Shown: piece by piece, positions 17,963 through 27,278 of the stretch
Position numbering within the stretch: position 1 is the stretch's first letter
Layout of the letters: every line of letters starts with the position of its first letter
DNA from: Bernardetia sp. ABR2-2B
Lineage (GTDB): Bacteria; Bacteroidota; Bacteroidia; Cytophagales; Bernardetiaceae
Direction: 5' to 3'
Length of the DNA: 64,000 bases
NCBI RefSeq assembly: GCF_037126435.1
Contig: NZ_CP147020.1
Coordinates: 1,077,001 to 1,141,000, forward strand
Made by a program: the position numbers and the translations under genes
Notes under the pieces: model-generated
Told to the model about the DNA's origin: nothing
The model's database searches: none
What the model saw: the letters and a program-made list of their open reading frames with translations, nothing else

Positions 17963-18865
17963 ATGGATTATTACAAAACATTAGGAATAACAAAATCTGC
18001 ATCAGCAGACGATATAAAAAAGGCTTTTCGCAAACTTGCTGTAAAGTATCATCCAGATAAAAATACAGACAATCCGAATGCTGAAAAGAAATTTAAAGAA
18101 ATAAATGAAGCTTATGAAACTTTAAAAGACTCCGAAAAACGCAAAAAATACGACCAATACGGAAAAGATTACCAAAAGTATGAAGGTGCAGGAGCTGGTG
18201 GTGGAGCTTATGACTTTGGAGGAAACAGAAACGGAGGAGGATATGCCCAATACGAAACTAACTTTGATGATGCTTTTGGAAAAGGTGGTTTTAGTTCTTT
18301 TTTTGAACAAATGTTTGGAGGAGGACAAACAAGTGGATTTGGTTCGGCTGCTTCGGCAGGAAGAGATTTAGAAGCTGAAATGACTATTACTTTACAGGAG
18401 GCTTATTTTGGAACTTCTCGTACAATTAGCGTAAATAAGCAACAGCTCCGAATAAATATAAAAGCTGGAACGACAGATAATAAAAAATTAAGACTTAAAG
18501 GAAAAGGAGAGAAAGGTGCAAACGGACAAAGTGGCGATTTGTATATCTACGTAAAAGTGGAAAAGCACCCAACCTTTGAAAGAAGAGGAGATGATTTGAA
18601 TTGTACTGTAAAAGTAGGGTTGTATGCTGCTGTTTTGGGTGGAAAAGTCCAGATACCAACAATAAAAGGAAGTTCGATAAATATTCCTATTCCAAAAGGC
18701 GCACAAAATGGACAGAAATTAAGACTTAAAAATTTGGGTATGCCTGTTTATGGAAAATCTGATAAGTTCGGAGATATGTTTGTTAAACTTCGTATCGAAA
18801 TTCCTACAAAGTTGAGCGACAAAGAAGAATCTTTATTTAAAGAACTTAGTAGATTGAGTGATTAA
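17963..18865 (+). CDS. cbpA: DnaJ-family co-chaperone (CbpA type)
   Basis: A 300-residue Hsp40. The J domain covers residues 1-70 with the HPD triad in [10 protein letters not shown], which triggers the DnaK ATPase. A Gly/Phe-rich linker ([20 protein letters not shown]) follows to about 130, then two beta-sandwich client-binding domains ([21 protein letters not shown] and onward). The four CxxCxGxG zinc motifs of DnaJ are absent, so this is the class II/CbpA form. It is close downstream of hsp20, which fits a protein-folding stress role. The symbol reflects domain type, not proven orthology. Confidence 0.93.
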   Translation: MDYYKTLGITKSASADDIKKAFRKLAVKYHPDKNTDNPNAEKKFKEINEAYETLKDSEKRKKYDQYGKDYQKYEGAGAGGGAYDFGGNRNGGGYAQYETNFDDAFGKGGFSSFFEQMFGGGQTSGFGSAASAGRDLEAEMTITLQEAYFGTSRTISVNKQQLRINIKAGTTDNKKLRLKGKGEKGANGQSGDLYIYVKVEKHPTFERRGDDLNCTVKVGLYAAVLGGKVQIPTIKGSSINIPIPKGAQNGQKLRLKNLGMPVYGKSDKFGDMFVKLRIEIPTKLSDKEESLFKELSRLSD

Positions 18866-19097
18866 CTACTAACTCAAATAGCTTCTCGTATTTCAATGTA
18901 ATTAAAGTATTGACTTTTAAATTTTTTGTTGGAGTTTTAAATAAGAGTATGTATTTTGCAAATGATTGTAATTGCAAAACAATTATTCTAGGCAAATACT
19001 ATAATAATATTATTTATTATCTTTGTAATTCTTACAGAGTTAGATAGAACTAAATTTCTACTCTCTTTATGTTTATTACCTCTAATTAGAAATTTTC

Positions 19098-20060
19098 ATG
19101 TCTTCTAATGTACGCACATATGTCATGCTTCACATGATTGTATTATTGAGTAGCTTTATTCCCTCAATAGTGCTTTTGATTGATGTGCCTGCTATCGAAT
19201 TGCTTTTTTTACGTACTCTAGCAGCCTTTGTCATGTTATTATTTTTGATTAACAAACGAGCTGCGCCTAGCCTTTTTACAAAAAAAGCAATTCTGCATAT
19301 GTTAGGTTCTGGGATATTAGTTTTTCTTTATTGGGGATTATCTTTTATTTCTGCTAAAATCTCAACAGCCTCAGTTTGTTTGGTCGGAATGGCAACTACT
19401 TCCCTTTGGATTAGCTTTTTAGACCCTCTTTTATCTAAGAGAAAAAGCCGTCCTTTTCAAGTTTTAGTTGGAATGAATGCTATCCTTGGTATTTATATTA
19501 TTTTTAATTCTGATTTTGATTACGGCTGGGGACTTGCCATCGGTATTATAGGAGCAATTTTTGGTGCATTACTGACTATCTATAACGCAAAATTAGCTCA
19601 TCAACACGATGCCTATGTCGTTACTTTTTATCAAATGGGAGGAGCGCTTATTAGCACTACTATTTTTCTTCCTTTTTATTATTATTTCTTCTTAGTTCCT
19701 GACGGAAAATCATTTCAATTTGAGGCAAGTCTTACAGATTATATGCTCATTTTAGGTCTTGCATTTGTATTTTCTATTTATGCCTATTCTATTTTTATTA
19801 GTATTATGAAATCCATTCCTCCTTTTACGGTAGCTTTGGTAAGTAATCTAAATCCTGTTTATGGAACGGCAGCTGCAATTTTGCTTTTTCAAGAAACAGT
19901 TATGAATACAGGCTTTTATATTGGAACAGGATTACTACTTCTTTCTGTCTTTACTTATCCAATTTTAAGTGATTATATGAAGAATTACAAAAAAAATCAT
20001 ATAGAAAGCCTAAAGGAACAAGAAAGTAAAAAAGAAGAAGAAATAAATATTATAAAATAA
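19098..20060 (+). CDS. EamA/DMT-family transporter
   Basis: A 320-residue inner-membrane transporter with ten hydrophobic helices in two EamA repeats (about 5-135 and 150-295), the layout of the drug/metabolite transporter superfamily. Repeat ends show PVYGTAAAILLFQETVMNTGFYIGTGLLLLSV, the usual conserved exit helix. A charged tail (ESLKEQESKKEEE) closes the protein. Substrate is unknown; relatives export amino acids or metabolites. Its stop abuts that of the convergent gene with 1 bp between, and no terminator hairpin is visible between them. Confidence 0.92.
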   Translation: MSSNVRTYVMLHMIVLLSSFIPSIVLLIDVPAIELLFLRTLAAFVMLLFLINKRAAPSLFTKKAILHMLGSGILVFLYWGLSFISAKISTASVCLVGMATTSLWISFLDPLLSKRKSRPFQVLVGMNAILGIYIIFNSDFDYGWGLAIGIIGAIFGALLTIYNAKLAHQHDAYVVTFYQMGGALISTTIFLPFYYYFFLVPDGKSFQFEASLTDYMLILGLAFVFSIYAYSIFISIMKSIPPFTVALVSNLNPVYGTAAAILLFQETVMNTGFYIGTGLLLLSVFTYPILSDYMKNYKKNHIESLKEQESKKEEEINIIK

Positions 20061-20061
20061 C

Positions 20062-20571
20062 CTACGCCCAAGTTTTTTCGCTTCTAAAAAGCGATATTTC
20101 TTCATTTTGAAGTGATAATTCTTTACAAGCATTTTTAGTCGTTGGGCGTTGCAACAAAATCAATGTAAGAATACCTACGACGACAACGGCAAACTCTCCT
20201 TGACCAGTCATAAAATATCCTAACCCAGCAAATGCACCAGAAAAAGCAGGAAGCGTATATCTATAACTAGAAGCACGAAGAAAACGTTGAGCTTTCCAGC
20301 GCAAAAGAACTTGTGATTTCGCATCTGGAATACGTTTTTTGTAAAGTATAACTCCTAAAGAAGCAACGAAAACACAAGAAATAGCTAAGAGCCAAATAAA
20401 CCATTCAGGAAAAACTACATACGGAGAAACGTAACTATTTGGGCTTTCGTAACGCCCTAAACCAAAAAACAGTAATATAAGAGGAAGTAAAATAGAAGAA
20501 TAAAATAAAATACTCAAACGATGAGTAAAGTCAGAACGCCTAGTAACACCAAAAAAACCTTTCTTTTGCAT
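20062..20571 (-). CDS. Small membrane protein, four helices
   Basis: A 169-residue protein that I do not recognise. Two helices lie near residues 20-42 and 55-77, and two more near 105-140 in the GAFAGLGYFMTGQGEFAVVVVGILTLILL segment. A basic stretch RWKAQRFLRASSYRY separates the pairs. The N-terminus is basic and the tail soluble. The start ATG 20571 is the only good one. A real gene is likely because the hydrophobic pattern is regular and the frame is uninterrupted. It is monocistronic and converges on the EamA gene. Confidence 0.7.
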   Translation of the reverse strand: MQKKGFFGVTRRSDFTHRLSILFYSSILLPLILLFFGLGRYESPNSYVSPYVVFPEWFIWLLAISCVFVASLGVILYKKRIPDAKSQVLLRWKAQRFLRASSYRYTLPAFSGAFAGLGYFMTGQGEFAVVVVGILTLILLQRPTTKNACKELSLQNEEISLFRSEKTWA

Positions 20572-20791
20572 AATTAATTATAATTCAAGTAATAAAATAA
20601 GTAAGTAGATAATAAAGAGGAATTATGTAAAGTAATTATAATAGGCAGTTTTGGTAGTTTTAATAGTGTTATTCTAAGATTTATTTATTAAGAAACAATA
20701 TCTACACCAAATTTATTAAGAAACCATAAATTATTAGCAATTTTAGGTTACTTTTTCGGTGAGCTTACTCTAAAAAGCTATGAATGAAGGC

Positions 20792-22288
20792 TTATTTAAC
20801 TATTTTCTCCAACACATCAGCAATTTTTCTATCATTCGAAAGACGAGGAACTTTATTTTGTCCTCCTAATTTTCCAATAGATTTCATGTAGGTCTGGAAA
20901 CCATCAGCAGGAAGAGAGCGAATAACTAACTTTTTCAAAATCGAACCTCTTATCAAATCGTTATAATAAGAATTGAGTTCTTGTAGTTTATTATCCAAAT
21001 CTGTCGAAAATTTTTCTAAATCATTTGGCTGATTTTCGAAAGCTATAAACCATTCATGATAGGGCAATCCTTCTTTTGGCGTAACTTGTGGCGCAACAGT
21101 AAATTCTGTTGTTCTTGTTTCGGGGTGTTTGTCTAAAGCAAAACGCAATGCTTGTTCTACTTCGCTTCCAATGACGTGTTCGCCAAAAGCAGAAATAAAA
21201 TGCTTAATTCTACCAGAAAAAATAATTTTATATGGATTTTTGCTTACAAACTTAATCGTATCTCCAATGCTATATCCCCAAAGTCCTGCATTACTATTTA
21301 AAATCAAAGCATAATTTTTATCTAATTCTACTTCTGAAATGCTCAAACGAGGAGGATTTTCATCATAGAAATTTTCAGCAGGAATAAATTCAAAGAAAAT
21401 TCCACTATTTAAAAGTAATAAAAGAGAATTATCTTGTTGAGAGTTTTGGTAAGCAAAAAATCCTTCCGAAGCTGGAAATGTTTCGATAGAATCTATTTTC
21501 TCTCCAATAGATTCATAAATTTTATTTCTGTATGGTTCAAAATTAACTCCTCCATAAACAAACAAATCAAAATTTGGAAAAATATCTTTTATGCGTTTTC
21601 CATTAGTTCGCTCATGCAATTTATCAAAGTACATTTGTACCCAAGGTGGGATTCCAGAAATCAAAGACATATCTGAATTAATGGTTTCATCAATTACTTT
21701 ATCTAATTTAGTTTCCCAATCCTCAATACAGTTCGTTTCATAAGACGGTTTTTGATTCGTTCGTAGATAAGAAGGAACGTGATGATTTACAATTCCTGAA
21801 AGCCTTCCGAGTGGAACACCTCCTTTTTCTTCTAAGACAGGGCTACCCGAAAGAAAAATCAAACTTTTATCTAAAAATTTACTATTTCCTGTTTCATTGA
21901 TATAACATAAAAGCGCATCTCTAGCCGAATTGATATGGTTTGGAATGGAATCTTTTGTAATTGGAATATACTTTGTGCCTGATGTAGTGCCTGATGTTTT
22001 GGCAAAATAGAGAGGTTTTCCTTTCCATAAAATATCTTGTTCTCCCTTCAAAATACGGTCAATGTACGGACGTAAGTCTTCATAATCGTTTATAGAAACA
22101 TTCTTTTTGAAGTCTTCATAATTTTTGATGTCAGCAAAATTATGGTCTTTTCCAAAAGCAGTATTTTTTGCTTGTGAAACCAATTTTTGTAACCATTGAT
22201 GTTGTATTTTTTCCGAATTTTGAATCCATTTTTTTTGCTGACTTACAATATAAGAAGCCAATGGGCGAGAAAGAAGAGAACGAATCAT
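20792..22288 (-). CDS. GH3 auxin-responsive-promoter family protein
   Basis: A 498-residue member of the GH3 family of acyl-adenylating enzymes. In plants GH3 proteins conjugate amino acids to hormones; the bacterial role is unknown. The phosphate-binding loop is KTSGTTSGTKYIPIT near residue 105. Further marks are FDLFVYGGVNFEPYRNKI, the PASEGFFAYQ segment near 275, and YSIGDTIKFVSKNPYKIIFSGRIKHFISAFGEHV near 340-375, which contains the conserved Y-x-x-G-D. A small palindromic repeat lies 14 nt before the start. The gene is followed at distance by an unrelated convergent gene and preceded by yqgE. Confidence 0.92.
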   Translation of the reverse strand: MIRSLLSRPLASYIVSQQKKWIQNSEKIQHQWLQKLVSQAKNTAFGKDHNFADIKNYEDFKKNVSINDYEDLRPYIDRILKGEQDILWKGKPLYFAKTSGTTSGTKYIPITKDSIPNHINSARDALLCYINETGNSKFLDKSLIFLSGSPVLEEKGGVPLGRLSGIVNHHVPSYLRTNQKPSYETNCIEDWETKLDKVIDETINSDMSLISGIPPWVQMYFDKLHERTNGKRIKDIFPNFDLFVYGGVNFEPYRNKIYESIGEKIDSIETFPASEGFFAYQNSQQDNSLLLLLNSGIFFEFIPAENFYDENPPRLSISEVELDKNYALILNSNAGLWGYSIGDTIKFVSKNPYKIIFSGRIKHFISAFGEHVIGSEVEQALRFALDKHPETRTTEFTVAPQVTPKEGLPYHEWFIAFENQPNDLEKFSTDLDNKLQELNSYYNDLIRGSILKKLVIRSLPADGFQTYMKSIGKLGGQNKVPRLSNDRKIADVLEKIVK

Positions 22289-22301
22289 AATTTGGTAATT
22301 A

Positions 22302-22333
22302 TGTCGTTGGTGGAGACACCAACAACGGCAAGT
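22302..22333. repeat. Hairpin repeat TGTCGTTGGTGG family, copy 1
   Basis: A 32-nt element with a perfect 7-bp stem, GTTGGTG (22306-22312) and CACCAAC (22317-22323), and a GAGA loop. 27 of 32 bases match the element at 50389-50420. Both lie about 15 nt upstream of a minus-strand start codon (GH3 gene here, trpE there), hence inside the 5' untranslated RNA. Confidence 0.7.
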
Positions 22334-22379
22334 CGATGTTATTTTTTTTCTGATAGCTCTTAAAAGCTACCAACTACTT

Positions 22380-22955
22380 TTAATTTAGGCGTGGGTCAGT
22401 TGGATAATTAGAATAGATTTTATATTTGCCTCCCATTTCTTGCAGAATTGCATTCCAAAGCTGTTCTGGTTCGTGTTGAAACATAATTTTAGGGTTTACT
22501 TTTGAGATAATCCACGTATTATTTTCTAGTTCTGCATCCAATTGTAATTCTGACCAACCACTATAGCCCACAAAAAAGCGACAATTTTGCTTTGTAATTT
22601 TTCCTTTAAGTGCCAATTCTTGAAGATTATCAAAATCTCCTCCCCAAAAAATATCTTCAGAGATAATTAGCGACTCTTTGAGTTCAGTCATTGTATGTAA
22701 AAAGTGCATCGTATTTTGTTCGACAGGTCCTCCTACAAAAAGTTTGTTTTCAATTTCTAACAAGTCGGTTGCTTCACTTACACTAATTTCGGTCTGACGA
22801 TTAACAACCAACCCAAAAGAACCTTCTTCTGAATGCTGACACACTAAAATCACAGTTCTATCAAAGTTTGGGTCATCTAATAAAGGTTCTGCCAACAAGA
22901 AATTACCTGCTTCTACAGAATTATTATCATTAAAAGGAGAATCAAAAAATTGCAT
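22380..22955 (-). CDS. YqgE/AlgH family protein
   Basis: A 191-residue soluble protein of the UPF0301 family. The conserved N-terminal block GNFLLAEPLLDDPNFDRTVILVCQHSEEGSFGLVVNR and the mid-protein LFVGGPV and FFVGYSGWSELQLDAELENNTWI blocks are all present, and length is typical. Function is unsettled: AlgH affects alginate production in Pseudomonas, but no enzyme activity is established. The C-terminal half is the usual one, ending near LWNAILQEMGGKYKIYSNYPTDPRLN. It may be cotranscribed with GH3 (91-bp gap holding the hairpin repeat). Confidence 0.95.
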   Translation of the reverse strand: MQFFDSPFNDNNSVEAGNFLLAEPLLDDPNFDRTVILVCQHSEEGSFGLVVNRQTEISVSEATDLLEIENKLFVGGPVEQNTMHFLHTMTELKESLIISEDIFWGGDFDNLQELALKGKITKQNCRFFVGYSGWSELQLDAELENNTWIISKVNPKIMFQHEPEQLWNAILQEMGGKYKIYSNYPTDPRLN

Positions 22956-23123
22956 TTTAATAAATAGGAATTAGAGATTGGATATTAGAGTATAGGAATT
23001 GGGAGCTGGGAATTAGGTATTAGGACTTAGATGCTATGAATACATTAAAACGATAAGGTTCTATGAAAATAATATAGATTTTCATTCTCTACTATCCAAT
23101 TCCCAATATCTATTTCCTAACTT

Positions 23124-24878
23124 CTAATCTTGATAAAAATGATTTACAATTTCTAAATGGTTATTTACAAAACGAAGCAAGGGTACAAGCTGATTATCAT
23201 TTGAGCCATAATAATTTTGTCCTATCATTACCTTTCCATCTATAAAGCGTTCTTTCTGTAAATGGCTTTCAAAATTTATTCCATATTTGTACATCGTTTT
23301 TCCGAAAAAGTAAAGTGATTCGTATCCTACATACGCATATTCAGAAGGCAAAATATTTGTTTTATTGATGTATTTTGTAATAAATTCTTTGCTCTTTAGA
23401 GGACTAACATAATCAGTATAGATAAAAAATACTGATCTATCCATAAAATCATTCATATCAATTTGGTCAAATTCTAACCAACCTTTATCTATAAAAAGAG
23501 GAATATCTACCATAGAAGTTTTCAAAACACTAATTACAGAACCTGCAACAGCTAGTTCGGAACTGGCTACAAAAATATGTGCTGTGGTATCTCCTTCTGG
23601 TTTTTTGAATGTCTCTCCTTCTTTCAATCGTGCTGGTTTTTTGGCAATCGGACTGAGTACATTTCTTATTTTATTAAAGGTACTTTTTCCTGCATCTACT
23701 TGTTCAAACGCCATTACTTTTCCTCCTTTTTCCTCTACAATTTTCTTATAAGCATTTGCTAATATAACATCTTTACGGGATTCTCCATAAATAATATAGG
23801 CTTTATCAGCATTTAAAGAGTCAAAAGAGTAATTAGCTACTGCTTTTGCTTGTGTGTAATAGCTTGGCTCAAAAAGATAGGTATTTTTCTTTCCTTCAAT
23901 CAAATCAGGTGTATATGAAAGAGGGTTTACCATATTTATATTGTTAGTCTGTGCAAACTCTGAAACAATAGGAAATGTCGTTGGATATAAAGGTCCAAAA
24001 AACATATCAATATTTTTCATTGCAGGAAGCTCAACTAAATTTCTTACATTATTTGCATCATTTTCTGTATCAAAAGGCAACAAATTAATAGTTATCCCTT
24101 CATTTTTTAGGTCTTCTTGAGCTACTTTCATTCCTTCATACAAATCTAAAAATGATTGTACTTCACGAGCCGAACTTTCATTTTTTAATCTAAAAGGGAG
24201 CATTACAGCTACATTATATTCTTCCTTTTTAATCACTTTTTCAGGAGCTGTACTTTTAGTTTTTTGGTAGGGTGAGGTATAGCCATACGCAAATTCTATT
24301 TCTTTTAGTATTTTTTCATCTTCTTCTAAGACTTCACTTTGAGCTGCAATTTTATCAGCTAAAGCTTCTGATAAAGGACGGTCTTTTGAGAACTTTTGAT
24401 ATAATAGCTTTAATTCTGCAATTGATTTTTTAGGTAAAAAAGTTGCTTTCAAATTCTGTACGGCAGTGCGTAATTTTGAACCTTTTATTGCTTCTAACCA
24501 AGTCATTGCCTGTAAGGATTGGTCTTTTTCGAAGGCAATTAACCCACCTAAATAAAGCATTTCTTGATATTGGTCGGAGGGAAGAGTTTTGTCTTTTGCT
24601 TTTTTTAGAAGCTCACTAATTTTGGTATAAGCTGTTGCAAGGTCGCCTCCCTTATAACTTGCCATCGAATAGAGATAACTTGCAGGAAAGAAAAAACCAT
24701 TGCTAGGATTCTCTTGCATTGCCATAATTAGGCTCTGACGTGCAGCCGAATAGTTCTTATTAGCTAGTTCTGTTTTGCCTTTTTGATAATAGCTTTGATA
24801 ATCTTGAGCAAAAGAAGAAATAGGGGAAAAGATAAACAGTAGGCTAACTATTATGCTTAAAATTAAAGTAAAACGCAT
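23124..24878 (-). CDS. TPR plus periplasmic-binding-protein fusion (LpoA-like)
   Basis: A 584-residue exported protein. Signal peptide about 1-24 (ending SFAQ). Residues 25-200 form TPR-like helices (YQSYYQKGKTELANKNYSAARQSL). From about 222 a two-lobe type I periplasmic-binding fold begins (YNVAVMLPFRLKNESSAREVQSFLDLYEGMKVAQEDL), with DMFFGPLYPTTFPIVSEFAQ and KAYIIYGESRKDVILANAYKK marking the lobes. This arrangement resembles LpoA/LppC, which activates penicillin-binding proteins in enterobacteria; the role here is inference. No lipobox Cys is visible. The 168-bp gap upstream of its neighbour holds only degenerate GAATTGGGA-type repeats. Confidence 0.85.
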   Translation of the reverse strand: MRFTLILSIIVSLLFIFSPISSFAQDYQSYYQKGKTELANKNYSAARQSLIMAMQENPSNGFFFPASYLYSMASYKGGDLATAYTKISELLKKAKDKTLPSDQYQEMLYLGGLIAFEKDQSLQAMTWLEAIKGSKLRTAVQNLKATFLPKKSIAELKLLYQKFSKDRPLSEALADKIAAQSEVLEEDEKILKEIEFAYGYTSPYQKTKSTAPEKVIKKEEYNVAVMLPFRLKNESSAREVQSFLDLYEGMKVAQEDLKNEGITINLLPFDTENDANNVRNLVELPAMKNIDMFFGPLYPTTFPIVSEFAQTNNINMVNPLSYTPDLIEGKKNTYLFEPSYYTQAKAVANYSFDSLNADKAYIIYGESRKDVILANAYKKIVEEKGGKVMAFEQVDAGKSTFNKIRNVLSPIAKKPARLKEGETFKKPEGDTTAHIFVASSELAVAGSVISVLKTSMVDIPLFIDKGWLEFDQIDMNDFMDRSVFFIYTDYVSPLKSKEFITKYINKTNILPSEYAYVGYESLYFFGKTMYKYGINFESHLQKERFIDGKVMIGQNYYGSNDNQLVPLLRFVNNHLEIVNHFYQD

Positions 24879-24938
24879 GAAATAGTGATTAATTATTAGT
24901 GATTAATTATGAATTGCTATACAGAAATCAACTGGTAG

Positions 24939-25436
24939 CTATTTACTGATAACTGGTAACTGATAAGGCACAAATTTGCTTACATCTTGCCCATAACGAT
25001 ATAATTCTCTAACAATAGAAGAGCTTATGAAGGTATATTGAGGAGAAGTAATTAGAAAAACGGTTTCGATATCTGAATCTACGTGTTTATTAGCTTGAGA
25101 AATAGGAGTTTCATATTCAAAATCAGTAGTGTTTCGGATTCCACGGAGAATAAAACGTGCGCCATTTCTTTTGGCAAAACGAGCTGTCAGTTCAGAATAA
25201 GGCTGTATTTCTATTCTATCTTCATCTTTAAAAGTTTCTTGTATCATTGTTTTCATTACCTCCAACTCAAAAAAACGCTTCTTTGTGCTATTTACGCCAA
25301 TAGAAATAATAATTTTATCAAAGAGATGAAGTCCACGCCTTACAACATCTTCATGTCCTTTTGTAAATGGGTCAAAAGAACCTGGAAAGATTGCAATTCG
25401 TGGTGTATGCTGTATTTGTGTATTTTTTTCTTCCAT
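24939..25436 (-). CDS. coaD: Phosphopantetheine adenylyltransferase
   Basis: Makes dephospho-CoA from 4'-phosphopantetheine and ATP, the fourth step of coenzyme A synthesis. The nucleotidyltransferase motif GSFDPFTKGHEDVVRRG lies near residue 18, with the T-x-GH signature. Conserved FILRGIRNTTDFEYE and the C-terminal FISSSIVREL are present. The 165-residue length is normal with a short N-terminal extension (MEEKNTQIQHTPR). It lies 17 nt after the RluA gene, so the two probably form an operon. Confidence 0.97.
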   Translation of the reverse strand: MEEKNTQIQHTPRIAIFPGSFDPFTKGHEDVVRRGLHLFDKIIISIGVNSTKKRFFELEVMKTMIQETFKDEDRIEIQPYSELTARFAKRNGARFILRGIRNTTDFEYETPISQANKHVDSDIETVFLITSPQYTFISSSIVRELYRYGQDVSKFVPYQLPVISK

Positions 25437-25453
25437 TATTGTATTTGGGTCGG

Positions 25454-26194
25454 CTACATTGAGTGTGTATAATCTAATTGTTTATCCTTAATTTTGAAAT
25501 CATCTAACGTCAAAAACTCTTCCCAAAACGGTTCTTGAGGTAAAGCTGCCACACAAATTAAAGGTTCTTTTTTGACAGGATGAATAAAATTAATTCTTCG
25601 TGCATGAAGATTTATATTTCCATCTTCATTTACTTTTTTATAGCCATATTTTACATCACCACGAATAGGACAACCAATGGCAGCCAATTGAACACGAATT
25701 TGATGAGGTCTGCCAGTCAGAGGCGTAACCTCTAACAAATGAAACATATTTAGTTTTCCCACATAACGATATTTCAATTCTGCTCGTTGAGCTTTTCCTT
25801 GTGGCTCATCGTAGGCTTGTGTAGTATTTGTCTTTGAGTCTTTTTCAAGATAATGAATAAGTTTGTCTTCCTTATTTGGAGGTCTTCTTTTAACAACAGC
25901 CCAATATACTTTATTAATGTCTCTATCTCTAAAAAGTTTGGACATACGTTCTAACCCTTTCGAAGTTCTGGCAAGTACCACTACACCACTTACAGGACGG
26001 TCAAGGCGATGTACCAAGCCACAAAAAACCTTTCCTGGTTTTTCGTATTTCACTCTAATATATTCTTTTGCTAAATCTACTAATGAATTATCACCCGTAC
26101 TATCTCCTTGTGAAAGCAAACCTGCTGCTTTATTGACGATAAGTAAATGGTTATCTTCATAGATAACTCGGAAGGGTTTTTCTGTAATTGCCAT
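25454..26194 (-). CDS. RluA-family RNA pseudouridine synthase
   Basis: A 246-residue enzyme that isomerises uridine to pseudouridine in rRNA or tRNA. The catalytic block HRLDRPVSGVVVLARTSKG (near residue 63) contains the essential Asp. RPHQIRVQLAAIGCPIRGDVKYGY near 165 is the second family motif. There is no S4 RNA-binding domain, so it belongs to the short RluA/RluC-like branch; the exact target base is not readable. It is the first gene of a likely operon with coaD. Start ATG 26194. Confidence 0.93.
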   Translation of the reverse strand: MAITEKPFRVIYEDNHLLIVNKAAGLLSQGDSTGDNSLVDLAKEYIRVKYEKPGKVFCGLVHRLDRPVSGVVVLARTSKGLERMSKLFRDRDINKVYWAVVKRRPPNKEDKLIHYLEKDSKTNTTQAYDEPQGKAQRAELKYRYVGKLNMFHLLEVTPLTGRPHQIRVQLAAIGCPIRGDVKYGYKKVNEDGNINLHARRINFIHPVKKEPLICVAALPQEPFWEEFLTLDDFKIKDKQLDYTHSM

Positions 26195-26268
26195 TTTATC
26201 TGTTTCTTATATTAATATAAATTCACACAAAAATACAGATTATTTGTTAAAAAAAATGGATAAGGGAC

Positions 26269-26294
26269 AATTACGAATCAAAAATTACGAATTA
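26269..26294. repeat. Short AATTACGAATTA-type repeat, copy 1
   Basis: AATTACGAATCAAAAATTACGAATTA. Related copies on the opposite strand lie at 39371-39397 and 63501-63519. All are intergenic and low in complexity. No function can be assigned. Confidence 0.5.
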
Positions 26295-26408
26295 AGATGT
26301 ATTAAAATAATAAATCCAGTTTAATATGTTGATTGTCAAAAGTTTGTATTAAAAGTTGTTTCTGTTAATTAATTTCTACTTCTAAAGGAAAAGAACTAAA
26401 AAGCGAAT

Positions 26409-26430
26409 GGGAAGAGAAAAATCTCTTCCC
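26409..26430. other. Perfect 8-bp hairpin GGGAAGAG/CTCTTCCC
   Basis: GGGAAGAG (26409-26416) and CTCTTCCC (26423-26430) pair around AAAAAT. No T tract follows. It lies between the RluA gene start and the peroxiredoxin 3' end, next to a MITE-like repeat, and might be a weak terminator for the peroxiredoxin. Confidence 0.4.
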
Positions 26431-26449
26431 ATTGAATATTTATTAAACC

Positions 26450-26543
26450 TTATCACGGTTTGTATTAAGGTAGTTCAGACATCTTGTCTGAACATAAAAA
26501 GTAGTATTTTATCCTATTCAACAATCTGGAAGACTGTTATACA
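26450..26543. mobile_element. MITE-like element A, copy 1 (right end lost)
   Basis: It begins with the family end TTATCACGGTT and contains the palindrome GTTCAGACA-tct-TGTCTGAAC (26473-26493) and a second hairpin ACAATCT-gga-AGACTGT (26521-26537). The matching right end AACCGTGATAA is missing. Thirteen-bp direct repeats AATATTTATTAAA flank it at 26435-26447 and 26544-26556. It is the largest content of the 357-bp gap 26195-26551. Confidence 0.65.
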
Positions 26544-26551
26544 AATATTTA

Positions 26552-27004
26552 TTAAAACTTTTTAGTTAGATTTTCTACTACTTCTCTTATTTTACTTTTT
26601 CCAGAAGTAAGGTCGCTTTGAATATCCATAATTGTCTTATCACCAGCCAAAACAAAAGTATTTCGTTTAGGAATTGAGACGATAGGCAACAGAGAATCAT
26701 AGAGTTTGGCTACTTTTCCTTTTGTATCTGCTAAAAGCTCAAAAGGTAAATTATATTCCTTTTTGAAACGATTATGCGTTTCGATGTCATCTTTACTAAT
26801 TCCGATAACCGTAACACCCAAATCTCTAAATGCTCCAAACTCATCTCTAAAAGAACACGCCTGTTCAGTACAAACGCTTGTAAAATCTTTTGGATAAAAA
26901 TAAATAATACAAGGCTCATCACCCAAATCATATAACGTAAATTCTTTTCCTGAAGTAGAATCTAATGTAAAATTTGGTGCTTTTTCTCCGATTTTTAGTC
27001 CCAT
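26552..27004 (-). CDS. bcp: Bcp-type peroxiredoxin
   Basis: A 150-residue thiol peroxidase of the BCP/PrxQ group that reduces H2O2 and organic peroxides with thioredoxin. The peroxidatic Cys45 sits in PKDFTSVCTEQACSFRDEF, with the resolving Cys50 five residues on, the atypical two-cysteine arrangement of PrxQ. Thr42 completes the active site. The last codon and the stop codon lie within the 13-bp direct repeat that borders the neighbouring MITE-like element. It is transcribed divergently from a second peroxiredoxin at 27279, across 274 bp that could hold shared oxidative-stress control. Confidence 0.95.
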   Translation of the reverse strand: MGLKIGEKAPNFTLDSTSGKEFTLYDLGDEPCIIYFYPKDFTSVCTEQACSFRDEFGAFRDLGVTVIGISKDDIETHNRFKKEYNLPFELLADTKGKVAKLYDSLLPIVSIPKRNTFVLAGDKTIMDIQSDLTSGKSKIREVVENLTKKF

Positions 27005-27195
27005 AAGTGTTTTGTATAATTATGTGATAATAAATTGATTTTGAACTACCAAACTGGTTTATTACTGATTAGTTTGAAAACAACTTTTAATTTCTCTAAA
27101 AAATCAAAACTATTATTGATACAGCAAGTTTTGATATAGAAATTACACAGATGAGTTATTTTAAGAATCGATTTTTTTTCTTAGCTCAAAGTGCT

Positions 27196-27203
27196 TAATT
27201 TTG
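27196..27203 (+). promoter_or_regulatory. Candidate -7 promoter box for the 2-Cys peroxiredoxin
   Basis: TAATTTTG matches TAnnTTTG and lies 76 nt before the start codon of the downstream gene. A T-rich stretch lies at the -33 distance but no exact TTTG. Partial support only. Confidence 0.4.
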
Positions 27204-27278
27204 CATCTTAGTTTTAAAGAATAATTAATTATTATAATTAATACTGATTTTCTTACCATTTAAAAAAGAATTTATACT

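Noticed and set aside
22956-23123. Repeated GAATTGGGA/ATTAGGA motifs
   Set aside because: Degenerate purine-rich repeats without fixed period or clean inverted ends; no element boundary or function could be argued.
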